Assembly: GCA_017650105.1 (NCBI GenBank)
Contig: JAGCFO010000006.1
Span: 62,001 to 126,000, forward strand
Length of the DNA stretch: 64,000 bases
Direction: 5' to 3'
Source: Bacteroidaceae bacterium
GTDB taxonomy: Bacteria; Bacteroidota; Bacteroidia; Bacteroidales; Bacteroidaceae
The notes beneath the pieces were generated by a model that saw nothing but the letters and a program-made list of their open reading frames with translations, had not been told where the DNA came from and ran no database searches. This document shows positions 25,966-34,560 of this stretch, in pieces (within the stretch, counting starts at the first letter, position 1; each line of letters begins with the position of its first letter). Both the position numbers and the translations under genes were made by a program.

Positions 25966-28905
25966 TTAGTGCGCTTCGAGCCAGTTGGTGCCCCATCCGT
26001 AGTCGGCAATCAGAGGAACCTTCATCAAAAAAGCGTTTTGCATACACTCGATGACGATTTGCTGCACAATCTCCTTCTCTTCGGGAAAGACGCTGAAGTT
26101 TAGTTCGTCGTGTACTTGCAGAATCATCTTCGAGCGGATGTGGTTTTTCTTGAATTGCTCGTAAATGTTGTTCATCGCCACTTTTATGATGTCGGCAGCC
26201 GAGCCTTGAATAGGAGCGTTGATAGCATTCCTTTCCGCATATCCGCGCACCACAGCGTTGTGGCTGTTTATGTCAGGCAAGTAGCGTTTCCGATGGAAAA
26301 TCGTCTCGATATACCCGTTGGAGCGTGCCCGTTCGATGCTTTCGTCAATGTATTTCTGCACGTCGGGATACGTGAGGAAGTAGTTCTGTATCAGCTCCTT
26401 TGCCTCGGTGCGCGAGACACCCATCCTTTCAGCAAGGCCGAAAGCGGATATGCCGTAGATGATGCCGAAGTTTGCCGTTTTGGCTTTCGAGCGCTCCTGT
26501 TTCGTAACTTCCGCAATCGGTTTCTTGAATACTTTCGCAGCTGTGGCAGCGTGTATGTCTTCGCCCCCGAGGAATGCTTCGATAAGGTTCTTGTCTCCGC
26601 TCAGATGCGCCATAATGCGTAGCTCGATTTGGCTGTAGTCGGCAGAGAAAAATTCGCATCCGTTATCGGGTATGAAGGCTTTGCGGATGAGTTTCCCGTC
26701 GTCGTCGCGGATGGGTATGTTCTGCAGGTTGGGATTGCTGCTGCTGAGACGCCCTGTTGCCGTCACCGTCTGGTTGAAAGAAGTGTGTATTCGCCCCGTT
26801 TTGGGATTGATGAGCGTGGGCAAAGGCTCCACATAAGTTCCCGTGAGTTTCTTCAGCCCTCGGTGGGCAAGAATTTTCTCCACTATGGGATGCTTGCTGC
26901 GCAGCGATTCCAAAACCTCCTCCGACGTGACGTACTGTCCCGTTTTCGTTTTCTTCGGCTTGTCAACAATTTTCATCCTGTCGAAGAGAATCTGCCCCAC
27001 TTGTCTGGGCGAAGCGATGTTGAACTCGATGCCTGCCAGCTGATAGATGTCCTTTTCTATCTGCAGCATTCGCTCGGTGAAAAATCGTTCCGTCTCCTTC
27101 AGCGAGTCGGTATCGACCCTCACGCCGTTTCGCTCCATTGTTGCCAGCACTCGCACGAGCGGCATTTCGATGTTGTAGAAGAGATTTTCCACATCTGCCG
27201 ACTTGAGTTCTTTCTCCAGCACGTTCTTCAGTCGCAGGGTGACGTCGGCATCCTCGCATGCATATTCATACACCTCGTTGGGAGACAAGTCGCGCATGTT
27301 GCGCTGATTCTTCCCCTCCCCTATCAGCTCCTCTATATGGATGGTTCGGTAGTGAAGGTAGATTTCTGCCAGGTAGTCCATCCCGTGATGAAGCTCGGGC
27401 TGCAGCACATAGTGCGCAATCATGGTGTCGAACAAAGGCCCTTCCATCTCTACTCCGTAGTTGAGCATCACGGTGTAGTCGTACTTGATGTTTTGCCCGA
27501 TGATTATCGTCTTCGGATTTTCGAGCAAGGGCTTCACTTTTTCGACAATCCGCCTCGCTTCCGTCTCGTTTTCGGGCACGGGGATGTAAAACGCCTCTCC
27601 CTCCTTGCGGCAGAAGCTCATTCCTACCAAACGGGCGTTGATAGCGTTGACATTGTCTGTTTCGGTGTCAAATGCGAAAGTTTTTTCGGCAGAAAAAATT
27701 GCCAAAAAATGCTCCATTTTCTCTTGACTATCAACCAGTTGGTAATCGTGAGGAGTGGATTTTAAGTCGCTGAGAATCGAAAAATTTGCAGCACCCGTCC
27801 CCTCGCCCGTGTTTTTTTCATTCTCAGAGGGCGAAAACAGCGTCCTTTCCCCCGTTTCGGCAAAAAGGTCGAGTTGCGATGTACGGTTTTGCGCGGAAGT
27901 CGATTTTCCGTCTGTCTGCTCTTTCCTCTCGTTTGCGCTTTCAAACAAGTCGGGAGAAGAAGGGAAAATATTTTTTGGAGAAGGAATAATTTTTTTTGGA
28001 GAAGGAATCTCGCGCGCTGAAGAAGGGAAAATTTTCGTTTCTCCTTCGAGCTTTCCGAGCAGCGAGCGAAACTCGAGCCCGGTGTAGATTTCCTTCAGTC
28101 GAGCTACATCGGGCTCCTTGCGCCGGAGCTCCTCGAGGTTCAGTTCGATGGGGACGTCTCTCACGATTGTTGCCAACATTTTGCTGAGCTTTATCTTCTC
28201 GATGTTGTTGCTGACTTTCTCTTTTAGCGCGCCTTTCAGCTCTTCTCTGCGCTCTATCAGCTGCTCGATGCTGCCAAACTCCTGCAGCAGTTTCTGGGCA
28301 GTCTTCTCCCCCACTCCCGGGCATCCGGGAATGTTGTCCGACGAGTCGCCCATCAGCCCAAGCAAGTCGATCATCTGCTGAGGACTCGTGAGTTGGTACT
28401 TTTCGCATACGCTTTCGGGCGTGAGTATCTCGCTCGGCTTGTCTCCTATCTTCGGGCGGAAGATGTTGACATTCTTCGTTACGAGTTGAGCATAGTCCTT
28501 GTCGGGAGTCATCATATAGCAAAAAACGCCCTTTTCATCGGCTTTTTTCGAGAGTGTGCCTATCACGTCGTCTGCCTCGTAGCGCGGCACTTCGAGTATG
28601 GGAATGCGATAGGCAGCGATAATGTCTTTTATGATTGGTACTGCCTGACGGATGTCTTCGGGCGTCTCTTCGCGCTGAGCCTTGTAGGGCGGAAACACCT
28701 CGTGCCTGAAGGTTCCCCCCTTCGGATCGAAGGCTACGCCGATGTAGTCGGGATTTTCCTTGTTCAGCACGTCTTCCAGCGTGTTGACAAATCCGAAAAT
28801 AGCCGATGTGTTCATTCCTTTGGAGTTATACCTCGGAGAACGAATCATCGCATAGTAGGCTCGATAGATGAGCGCATAGGCATCAAGAAGAAAAAGTTTT
28901 TCCAT
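25966..28905 (-). CDS. polA: DNA polymerase I, with an R1-derived insert in the linker
   Basis: 979 residues, three domains. The 5'-3' nuclease spans about 1-285 (LLDAYALIYRAYYA, GDSSDNIPGCPGVGEKTA). The 3'-5' exonuclease spans about 385-580 (FAFDTETDNVN, then YEYACEDADVTLRL). The polymerase domain has motif A DYSQIELRIMAHLSGD, motif B KTANFGIIYGISAFGL and motif C QVHDELNF. It fills gaps in repair and replaces RNA primers. Residues about 290-315 (Pro/Ser/Lys-rich, PSPKKIIPSPKNIFPSS) are encoded by R1 copy 7 and extend the linker; the flanking catalytic domains look intact. comEC follows directly. Confidence 0.96.
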   Translation of the reverse strand: MEKLFLLDAYALIYRAYYAMIRSPRYNSKGMNTSAIFGFVNTLEDVLNKENPDYIGVAFDPKGGTFRHEVFPPYKAQREETPEDIRQAVPIIKDIIAAYRIPILEVPRYEADDVIGTLSKKADEKGVFCYMMTPDKDYAQLVTKNVNIFRPKIGDKPSEILTPESVCEKYQLTSPQQMIDLLGLMGDSSDNIPGCPGVGEKTAQKLLQEFGSIEQLIERREELKGALKEKVSNNIEKIKLSKMLATIVRDVPIELNLEELRRKEPDVARLKEIYTGLEFRSLLGKLEGETKIFPSSAREIPSPKKIIPSPKNIFPSSPDLFESANERKEQTDGKSTSAQNRTSQLDLFAETGERTLFSPSENEKNTGEGTGAANFSILSDLKSTPHDYQLVDSQEKMEHFLAIFSAEKTFAFDTETDNVNAINARLVGMSFCRKEGEAFYIPVPENETEARRIVEKVKPLLENPKTIIIGQNIKYDYTVMLNYGVEMEGPLFDTMIAHYVLQPELHHGMDYLAEIYLHYRTIHIEELIGEGKNQRNMRDLSPNEVYEYACEDADVTLRLKNVLEKELKSADVENLFYNIEMPLVRVLATMERNGVRVDTDSLKETERFFTERMLQIEKDIYQLAGIEFNIASPRQVGQILFDRMKIVDKPKKTKTGQYVTSEEVLESLRSKHPIVEKILAHRGLKKLTGTYVEPLPTLINPKTGRIHTSFNQTVTATGRLSSSNPNLQNIPIRDDDGKLIRKAFIPDNGCEFFSADYSQIELRIMAHLSGDKNLIEAFLGGEDIHAATAAKVFKKPIAEVTKQERSKAKTANFGIIYGISAFGLAERMGVSRTEAKELIQNYFLTYPDVQKYIDESIERARSNGYIETIFHRKRYLPDINSHNAVVRGYAERNAINAPIQGSAADIIKVAMNNIYEQFKKNHIRSKMILQVHDELNFSVFPEEKEIVQQIVIECMQNAFLMKVPLIADYGWGTNWLEAH
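27955..28035. repeat. R1 modular repeat, copy 7, inside polA
   Basis: Plus-strand word order: GAAGAAGGG, AAAATATTTTTT, GGAGAAGGAAT, AATTTTTTTT, GGAGAAGGAAT, CTCGCGCG, CTGAAGAAGGG, AAAATTTTC. It keeps the polA frame open and adds roughly 25 residues between the 5' nuclease and the 3' exonuclease domains. It is the only R1 copy inside a recognised gene. Confidence 0.88.
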
Positions 28906-28961
28906 TTCATGAAAATTTGGGGTAAAAGTAAGAAAAAAAATGCAGATTTCCTAATTTTTAC

Positions 28962-28969
28962 TAATTTTG
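28962..28969 (+). promoter_or_regulatory. Candidate -7 box for the polyprenyl synthase gene
   Basis: TAATTTTG matches TAnnTTTG but lies only 8 nt before the ATG at 28978, so the mRNA would be nearly leaderless. No clear -33 TTTG is present. Confidence 0.4.
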
Positions 28970-28977
28970 CAGAAGTT

Positions 28978-29952
28978 ATGAGTCAGCTTGATGTTATACT
29001 AAAACCGATTAAGAGCGAATTTGAGCATTTCCAGCAGATGTTCAGTCACTTCGTCGATACCGACAACCCTCTGCTTTTGGATGTGCTGAGGCATGTTGTT
29101 CAGCGCAAAGGCAAGCAGATGCGCCCTATCCTTACGCTTTTGTTTGCGCGCCTTTACGGTAGCGTTTCCGATGCTACATACAACTCAGCGCTATCTCTGG
29201 AGCTGCTCCATACTGCCAGTTTAATTCACGACGATGTGGTTGACGAAAGCACCGAGCGAAGGGGATTGCCTTCTGTTCCGGCTTTATTCGGAAGCAAGGT
29301 GTCTGTGCTCTCGGGCGATTTTCTTTTAGCAACAAGCCTGTCGTACATGTCTCTCATCGAGAATATCGAAATGGCTCGCGTGGTGTCGCGATTAGCTCAG
29401 GAGCTTGCCGACGGAGAGCTTCTGCAGCAGCACTTTAGCTTTTCGGACTCGGTGACGGAGGAAATCTATTTTTCCATTATCAAAAAGAAGACAGCTTCTC
29501 TCTTTTCCGCTTGCGCTCGCTTGGGAGCGATGTCGGCAGAAGCCTCAAACGAGGAGATTGAGAAATCGGCGCGTTTCGGAGAGTTGGTGGGACTTTGTTT
29601 TCAGATAAGGGACGACATTTTTGACTATTTCGACTCATCGGAAATAGGAAAGCCTACGGGAAATGATATTCGCGAGGGTAAGCAGACGCTTCCTCTTCTT
29701 TATGCGTTGAAGCAACACGAAAATGCCGAGATTATGCAGCTTGTGCATCAGCTCGGAGAAGCCGAAATTACCGATGAAAAGGCGAAAAAACTCACTTCTT
29801 TCGCTATTGAAAACGGAGGAATAGAGTATGCCGAGAAGGTAATGGACGAGCTCCGTCAACAGGCACTTGACATTCTTCCGAAGGAAGGTGATGCGGAAGT
29901 TTTGGAATCATTGCGTGCCTATTTGACAGCAGTTGTTACCCGAACGAAATAG
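28978..29952 (+). CDS. Polyprenyl diphosphate synthase (trans-isoprenyl transferase)
   Basis: 324 residues from the ATG at 28978; the longer open frame upstream is antisense to polA and lacks family similarity. The first aspartate-rich motif HDDVVDES near residue 84 and the second RDDIFDYF near 211 bind Mg-diphosphate. KGKQMRPILTLLFA contains the substrate-binding Lys/Arg. It condenses isopentenyl diphosphate onto allylic diphosphates, most likely making the side chain of menaquinone; chain length cannot be read. It is a single-gene unit ended by a strong terminator. Confidence 0.93.
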   Translation: MSQLDVILKPIKSEFEHFQQMFSHFVDTDNPLLLDVLRHVVQRKGKQMRPILTLLFARLYGSVSDATYNSALSLELLHTASLIHDDVVDESTERRGLPSVPALFGSKVSVLSGDFLLATSLSYMSLIENIEMARVVSRLAQELADGELLQQHFSFSDSVTEEIYFSIIKKKTASLFSACARLGAMSAEASNEEIEKSARFGELVGLCFQIRDDIFDYFDSSEIGKPTGNDIREGKQTLPLLYALKQHENAEIMQLVHQLGEAEITDEKAKKLTSFAIENGGIEYAEKVMDELRQQALDILPKEGDAEVLESLRAYLTAVVTRTK

Positions 29953-29973
29953 TTCTCCTCTTTTATTATATAG

Positions 29974-30006
29974 TAAAGCGAGCCTTCATGAGGCTCGCTT
30001 TTGCTT
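29974..30006 (+). terminator. Terminator of the polyprenyl synthase gene
   Basis: Perfect 9-bp stem AGCGAGCCT/AGGCTCGCT (29977-29985 and 29991-29999) with loop TCATG and a T-rich tail. Confidence 0.9.
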
Positions 30007-30030
30007 TACACCTATTAGAATATGGGTAAG

Positions 30031-30106
30031 GAATATCCCGATATGCTTTCTTCAAAAAATTTTTTTCTTTCTACATATCGCCGTATTCCTTCTTCATAAT
30101 TCTTTC
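30031..30106. repeat. R1 modular repeat, copy 8
   Basis: ATATCCCGATATG, CTTTCTTC, A6T7, CTTTCTAC, ATATCGCCGTAT, TCCTTCTTC, ATAATTC. The palindromic spacer appears in two degenerate versions. It lies between the polyprenyl synthase terminator and the deoC stop. Confidence 0.82.
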
Positions 30107-30115
30107 TTTGTTCTA

Positions 30116-31051
30116 TTAGAAGAATTTGGTGTTCTCTCCCACTATTTCCGACAAAACAATGTTTGCCAGTCGGCTTGTTCCTAAGCGGAAAAGTTTGTTG
30201 TTAAGCCATTCTGTGCCAAGCACTTCCTTCACTATTGTATAGTATATGACAGCATCCTTTACGCAGTTTATTCCGCCTGCTGCCTTAAAGCCCACCTTGA
30301 TACCTGTCTCTTTGAAATACTCTTTAATGGCTTTGCACATCACAAAGGCAGCTTCGGGGGTAGCTGCCGGCTCAAGCTTGCCCGTTGATGTTTTGATGAA
30401 ATCGGCTCCAGAATACATTGCCAGCAGGGATGCCTTCTTAATGTTAGCGCAACTCCCAAGGGCTCCCGTTTCCAATATCACCTTCATCGTGTGGCTGCCG
30501 CAAGTTTCTTTAAGCTCTGTGATTTCGTCGCACATTCCTTCGTAATCTCCGCTAAGGAATTTGCCCACGTTTATCGTGATGTCAATCTCTGTGGCTCCGT
30601 CTTTCAGCGCGAGGGCTGTTTCGGCTACTTTTATCTCAGGGAATGTCTGCGCGGAAGGAAATCCTGCCGATACGCATGCAATGCCAACTTCTTCAACTTC
30701 AAGCGATTGGCTGACAATATTTGCGAAGTTTGGAAAGACGCAAATGGCTGCTACTGGGGGAAGATCGGGGTACTTGTCTTCAAAGTCATTTACTTTCTCG
30801 GTGAATTTCAACACGCTTTCTTCGCTGTCTGTTGTCTTCAACGTCGTTAAGTCTATGCAGTTGAAAAGCAGCTTCTTCACCTCTTCGGTGTCGTTTTCGG
30901 CAAGCTTTTCATCTATCAATTTCTGAACTTCAGCCTTTACGCTTTCGTCGCTGATATTCGTTTCGTATTTATCAAGCATTTCGTCATACTTGCTTTTATC
31001 GCGGAATTCTACCGCAGATTCCTTCTTTAGGATGTTTTCGTTTTCTGCCAT
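30116..31051 (-). CDS. deoC: Deoxyribose-phosphate aldolase
   Basis: 311 residues. A class I aldolase converting 2-deoxyribose 5-phosphate to glyceraldehyde 3-phosphate and acetaldehyde in nucleoside catabolism. The Schiff-base lysine lies in ADFIKTSTGK; ITINVGKFLSGDYEG and VILETGALG are the other barrel signatures. An N-terminal helical extension of about 65 residues is longer than the E. coli enzyme but common in Bacteroidetes. It is the last gene of the run starting at mnmG, 1 nt after the mazG-like stop. Confidence 0.94.
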   Translation of the reverse strand: MAENENILKKESAVEFRDKSKYDEMLDKYETNISDESVKAEVQKLIDEKLAENDTEEVKKLLFNCIDLTTLKTTDSEESVLKFTEKVNDFEDKYPDLPPVAAICVFPNFANIVSQSLEVEEVGIACVSAGFPSAQTFPEIKVAETALALKDGATEIDITINVGKFLSGDYEGMCDEITELKETCGSHTMKVILETGALGSCANIKKASLLAMYSGADFIKTSTGKLEPAATPEAAFVMCKAIKEYFKETGIKVGFKAAGGINCVKDAVIYYTIVKEVLGTEWLNNKLFRLGTSRLANIVLSEIVGENTKFF

Positions 31052-31052
31052 A

Positions 31053-31376
31053 TCATTTTAATTTTGAATTGTTTATATGTCTTTCTTTGTCGCGTTTCGT
31101 TTTCTTTTCAATGCTTTTCTCAAGAGCCTCAGTCAGGTTCACTCCGGTTTGGTTTGCAAGACAAATAAGAACCCACAGCACATCTGCCATCTCTTCGCTA
31201 AGGTCCTGGTTTTCTCCCTCTTTGAACGATTGGTCCCCATATTTTCTTGCGATTACGCGTGCAAGTTCTCCTACTTCTTCTGTCAGACAAGCCATATTTG
31301 TCAACTCGCTGAAGTAGCGTACTCCATACGTCTGAATCCATTCGTCAACCCTTTTCTGTGCTTCGTCTAGCGTCAT
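31053..31376 (-). CDS. MazG-like nucleotide pyrophosphohydrolase
   Basis: 107 residues, a single MazG-type helical domain. TEEVGELARVIARKYGD and EEMADVLWVLICLANQTGV provide the acidic EExx(E/D) residues that bind Mg. It probably hydrolyses (d)NTPs or a modified nucleotide to the monophosphate; the substrate cannot be told. Its ATG overlaps the stop of the preceding small membrane protein gene (4 nt) and deoC starts 1 nt after its stop, so the three are tightly coupled. Confidence 0.87.
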   Translation of the reverse strand: MTLDEAQKRVDEWIQTYGVRYFSELTNMACLTEEVGELARVIARKYGDQSFKEGENQDLSEEMADVLWVLICLANQTGVNLTEALEKSIEKKTKRDKERHINNSKLK

Positions 31377-31630
31377 AATCCTTTTACTATTTTGAATATG
31401 AAAGCAATAAAAAATAGCACAACTATTATTCCGAGAAAAGTTAAGTTGTCGGTTTTGTATTCCTGGAAGTGAAATAGTTTGTAAATGTACTTCACTAATA
31501 TGAGTAGAGCGCCGGCAAATTTTATATGCTCTACTGCCTCTAGTGGGATAAAATGGCTTATGATCATTCCAACAACGAAAATAGCCATTCCGATGATGGC
31601 GATAGTTTCGACAATTTTTTTCGTATTCAT
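31373..31630 (-). CDS. Small membrane protein of unknown function
   Basis: 85 residues with three hydrophobic segments (about 8-27, 35-50 and 62-82). No family recognised. It lies 9 nt after dtd and overlaps the mazG-like start by 4 nt, so it is clearly translated as part of the operon. Confidence 0.75.
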   Translation of the reverse strand: MNTKKIVETIAIIGMAIFVVGMIISHFIPLEAVEHIKFAGALLILVKYIYKLFHFQEYKTDNLTFLGIIVVLFFIAFIFKIVKGL

Positions 31631-31639
31631 GATAGCTCC

Positions 31640-32092
31640 TTATTCTTTGTTTTTGGTATCTATACAGATTGTCACAGGCCCGTCGTTAATGAGTTCTACT
31701 GTCATATCTGCACCAAAAACTCCTGTTGAAACGGGTTTCTGAAGCAGAGATGTCAGTTCTGCACAGAAGTTCTCATATAGCGGGATGGATATTTCTGGTT
31801 TGGCAGCGCGTATGTAGGAAGGACGATTGCCTTTCTTTGTCGATGCCATCAGCGTGAACTGGCTGATTACCAGAATGTCTCCTCCGCTTTCAAGGATGTT
31901 TCGATTCATGACGTCATTCTCATCAGGGAAAATCCGCAGATTTATGATTTTCTTGCTAAGCCATTGGATGTCTTCGTCATTATCCTGTTCCTCAATGCCC
32001 ACGAGAATCATCATTCCCTTGTTGATAGCGCTTTTAATGCTCCCTTCGATGCTTACGGAAGCTTTCTTAACTCTTTGTATGACAACTCTCAT
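31640..32092 (-). CDS. dtd: D-aminoacyl-tRNA deacylase
   Basis: 150 residues, standard length. It hydrolyses D-amino acids (and glycine) from mischarged tRNAs. Signatures are MRVVIQRVKKASVSIEG, SQFTLMASTKKGNRPSY (the SQFTL active-site motif) and GVFGADMTVELINDGPVTI (GxMxV-type cis-proline region near the C-terminus). Part of the mnmG-to-deoC run; a -7-like TATCTTTG (32113-32120, minus strand) just upstream may give an extra start site. Confidence 0.95.
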   Translation of the reverse strand: MRVVIQRVKKASVSIEGSIKSAINKGMMILVGIEEQDNDEDIQWLSKKIINLRIFPDENDVMNRNILESGGDILVISQFTLMASTKKGNRPSYIRAAKPEISIPLYENFCAELTSLLQKPVSTGVFGADMTVELINDGPVTICIDTKNKE

Positions 32093-32112
32093 GATCCTAA
32101 CTTTCCTTTTTG

Positions 32113-32120
32113 CAAAGATA
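32113..32120 (-). promoter_or_regulatory. Candidate internal -7 box before dtd
   Basis: TATCTTTG on the minus strand, inside the 3' end of the gap and 21 nt before the dtd ATG. No TTTG at the proper upstream distance, so tentative. Confidence 0.35.
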
Positions 32121-32133
32121 AGATGTTTTCTCC

Positions 32134-33954
32134 TTATTTTAGATTTTCCACTATTAATTTTGCCTTTTTCTCCCCTATTACTTTTGAAATATCCTGAAAA
32201 CCAGCCTCCTTAATCCTCTTCACACTCTTGAATTTCTTAAGAAGCGCTTCTTTGGTTTTGGGTCCTATTCCTGGGATTTTATCCAACGCCGATGCTGTTT
32301 GATGTTTGCTACGCTTATCTCGGTGGAATGTGATAGCAAATCGGTGAACCTCATCCTGTATTTTGACAAGCAGGCGGAAAAGAGAAGAATCTTGCTTCAA
32401 TCCAATCTTCATCGCAGGAAATCCGTATAGCAACTCGTTGGTTCTGTGCTTGTTGTCTTTGGCAAGTCCTGCGATAGGGATTTTTAGTTTCAGTTCATCT
32501 TCAATAACTTCTCGCACAACTTCCATTTGCCCCTTTCCTCCATCGGTTATAATAAGATCTGGAAGTTCTTGATTTTCTTCCACTAAGCGAGTGTATCTCC
32601 TTCTCACTACCTCCTTCATCGAGGCATAGTCGTCAGGCCCTACTACTGTTTTTATGTTATACTTGCGGTATTCGTTCTTTGCGGGTTTCCCGTTCCTGAA
32701 AACGATGCAAGCTGCCACAGCGTCGCTTCCCGAGATGTTGGAGTTATCAAAACACTCGATGTGTAAAGGAATTCGCTCCAACTTCAAGTGCTGCTGGATT
32801 TCCTTCAGTATGCGCGTCTGTTTTTGTTCTGGATTGAGTTTTTCTGCTTGCTTCAGTTTATCCAGCTTATACTGCTTCACGTTCATTGCTGCCAATTCCA
32901 GCAGTTTTTTCTTATCTCCCTGCTTTGGAATCGTAAACGTCACATTATCAAGCTCTATGTCTAAATCCAAAGGAACAATTATCTCTTTCGACTCGCTTTT
33001 GTATCTGCTGCGCATCTCCCCTATTCCCAAGCTAAGCAAATCGCTTAAATCCTCGTTTATCCTCTTTTTGTATTCAAATGTAAACGCTTGATTGATAACC
33101 CCATTCGTTACGTGTAGATAGCTAATATAAGCGCTTCCTTCATCAGCATCTATGTTGAAAACGTCTACATTATGTATGGTATCGCTGACAACCTGGCTCT
33201 TTTGCCTTAGCGCCTGAAGGGCAATATATCTTTTTTTGATCAGCTCTGCTTCCTCAAACTGCAAATTCTCTGCGCAGCGCTTCATTTCTTTCAACAAACT
33301 ATCCGTAAGCCCGCGTGAATTTCCGCGTAATATTTCGCGTATTTCTTTTATTTGAGCGAGGTAGTCCTCTTTAGTCTGTTTCCCCACGCAAGGAGCCGAA
33401 CAGCGGTTGATGTGATATTCCAGACACGTTTTGAATTTACCTTCCTCCACTCCCTTGCTTGTCAATCGCAGGTTACACGTGCGAATGCGGTAGTTTTCCC
33501 TTATGAATCGAAGTGTTTCGTGCATCATTCCCACATGACTGTAAGGCCCGAAATATTGCCCTGCTTTGGGAATGATGTTGCGCGTTTTGAATACTTTCGG
33601 AAATTCCTCATTGCTGATGCAAATCGACGGATATGTCTTATCGTCTTTCAAAAGTACATTGTAGCGTGGTTTGTACTTTTTTATTAAGTTGTTTTCAAGC
33701 AACAGCGCATCAGCATCCGTTTCCACAACCACATAGCGAATGTCGGCTATTTGTGAAACCAGAATTCGGGTTTTTCCTGTCTGTTCTTTATTAAAATAGG
33801 AACTGACTCTGCGTTTTAGGTTTTTTGCCTTTCCAACGTAAATGATGGTGCCTTCTTTGTTGAGGTATTGATAGCATCCCGGTCCCTCAGGCAGATTTGT
33901 GACAATCCCTCTGAGGTATTCGTTTTTCTTCAGTATGCTTTCAAAGGCTCCCAT
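32134..33954 (-). CDS. uvrC: Excinuclease ABC subunit C
   Basis: 606 residues. The N-terminal GIY-YIG nuclease (about 22-100, GCYQYLNKEGTIIYVGKAK) makes the 3' incision. A UvrB-interacting UVR region lies near 205-240, the RNase H-like domain for the 5' incision spans about 370-550 (FDNSNISGSDAVAACIVF), and tandem HhH motifs close the protein (IPGIGPKTKEALLKKF). It works with UvrA and UvrB in nucleotide-excision repair. It starts 18 nt after apt. Confidence 0.96.
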   Translation of the reverse strand: MGAFESILKKNEYLRGIVTNLPEGPGCYQYLNKEGTIIYVGKAKNLKRRVSSYFNKEQTGKTRILVSQIADIRYVVVETDADALLLENNLIKKYKPRYNVLLKDDKTYPSICISNEEFPKVFKTRNIIPKAGQYFGPYSHVGMMHETLRFIRENYRIRTCNLRLTSKGVEEGKFKTCLEYHINRCSAPCVGKQTKEDYLAQIKEIREILRGNSRGLTDSLLKEMKRCAENLQFEEAELIKKRYIALQALRQKSQVVSDTIHNVDVFNIDADEGSAYISYLHVTNGVINQAFTFEYKKRINEDLSDLLSLGIGEMRSRYKSESKEIIVPLDLDIELDNVTFTIPKQGDKKKLLELAAMNVKQYKLDKLKQAEKLNPEQKQTRILKEIQQHLKLERIPLHIECFDNSNISGSDAVAACIVFRNGKPAKNEYRKYNIKTVVGPDDYASMKEVVRRRYTRLVEENQELPDLIITDGGKGQMEVVREVIEDELKLKIPIAGLAKDNKHRTNELLYGFPAMKIGLKQDSSLFRLLVKIQDEVHRFAITFHRDKRSKHQTASALDKIPGIGPKTKEALLKKFKSVKRIKEAGFQDISKVIGEKKAKLIVENLK

Positions 33955-33972
33955 ACCATCTGAGTCAGCTTC

Positions 33973-34506
33973 TTAGTCGCCCTCCAATTCGAGCAACGAG
34001 GTTATTTCTGTCTGCGGATTGAAGATGCTTCTTCCCTTCAACGCCGGCAGCTCTATGATGAAATTGATATAAGTCTCCTTCGGATGGAATTTCTGCACCA
34101 GGTTGTAAACGGCAAGCATCGTTCCTCCGGTAGCAAGCAGGTCGTCGTGCAACAGCACAACGTCGTTTTCGTCGATAGCGTCTTTATGTATCTCGATTGT
34201 GTCTGTGCCATATTCCTTTGAATAGCTTTCGCTGATGGTTTCAGCGGGTAACTTTCCTGGCTTGCGTGCCATAATAAATCCAGCTTTCAATTTCATAGCA
34301 AGCGCAGATCCTAACACGAATCCTCTTGATTCTACGCCGACAACTTTCGTGATGCCTTTATCCTTGTATATTTCGTACGTTGCCTCAAGGATTTCGTGGT
34401 TACATTCGTAGTTCTTAAAGAGCGTTGTTACGTCGTAAAACCGGATGCCAGGTTTCGGGAAATCGGGGACAGTTCTAAGGTTTTTGAGAAGGAATTCTTT
34501 ATTCAT
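33973..34506 (-). CDS. apt: Adenine phosphoribosyltransferase
   Basis: 177 residues from the ATG at 34506. An upstream in-frame ATG would translate through the parS site (reading MFHVKHF) and is not the natural start. It salvages adenine to AMP using PRPP. The PRPP-binding motif is VVLLHDDLLATGGTM near residue 120, and VVGVESRGFVLGSALA and RKPGKLPAETISESY are the other loops. It lies between mnmG and uvrC. Confidence 0.94.
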   Translation of the reverse strand: MNKEFLLKNLRTVPDFPKPGIRFYDVTTLFKNYECNHEILEATYEIYKDKGITKVVGVESRGFVLGSALAMKLKAGFIMARKPGKLPAETISESYSKEYGTDTIEIHKDAIDENDVVLLHDDLLATGGTMLAVYNLVQKFHPKETYINFIIELPALKGRSIFNPQTEITSLLELEGD

Positions 34507-34525
34507 ATTTTTTTCGTTATAAAAA

Positions 34526-34541
34526 TGTTTCACGTGGAACA
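34526..34541. promoter_or_regulatory. parS centromere site
   Basis: TGTTTCACGTGGAACA; the opposite strand reads TGTTCCACGTGAAACA, identical to the well-known ParB-binding parS sequence. It lies in the 54-bp gap between mnmG and apt and is the only copy I noticed in the window. parS sites cluster near the replication origin in most bacteria. Confidence 0.9.
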
Positions 34542-34560
34542 ATTTTGTTTTTCTTCTTTT

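Noticed and set aside
34507..34542. Longer start for apt at 34542
   Set aside because: It translates the parS site as MFHVKHF; the family start MNKEFLLKNLRTVPDFPKPG at 34506 is better.
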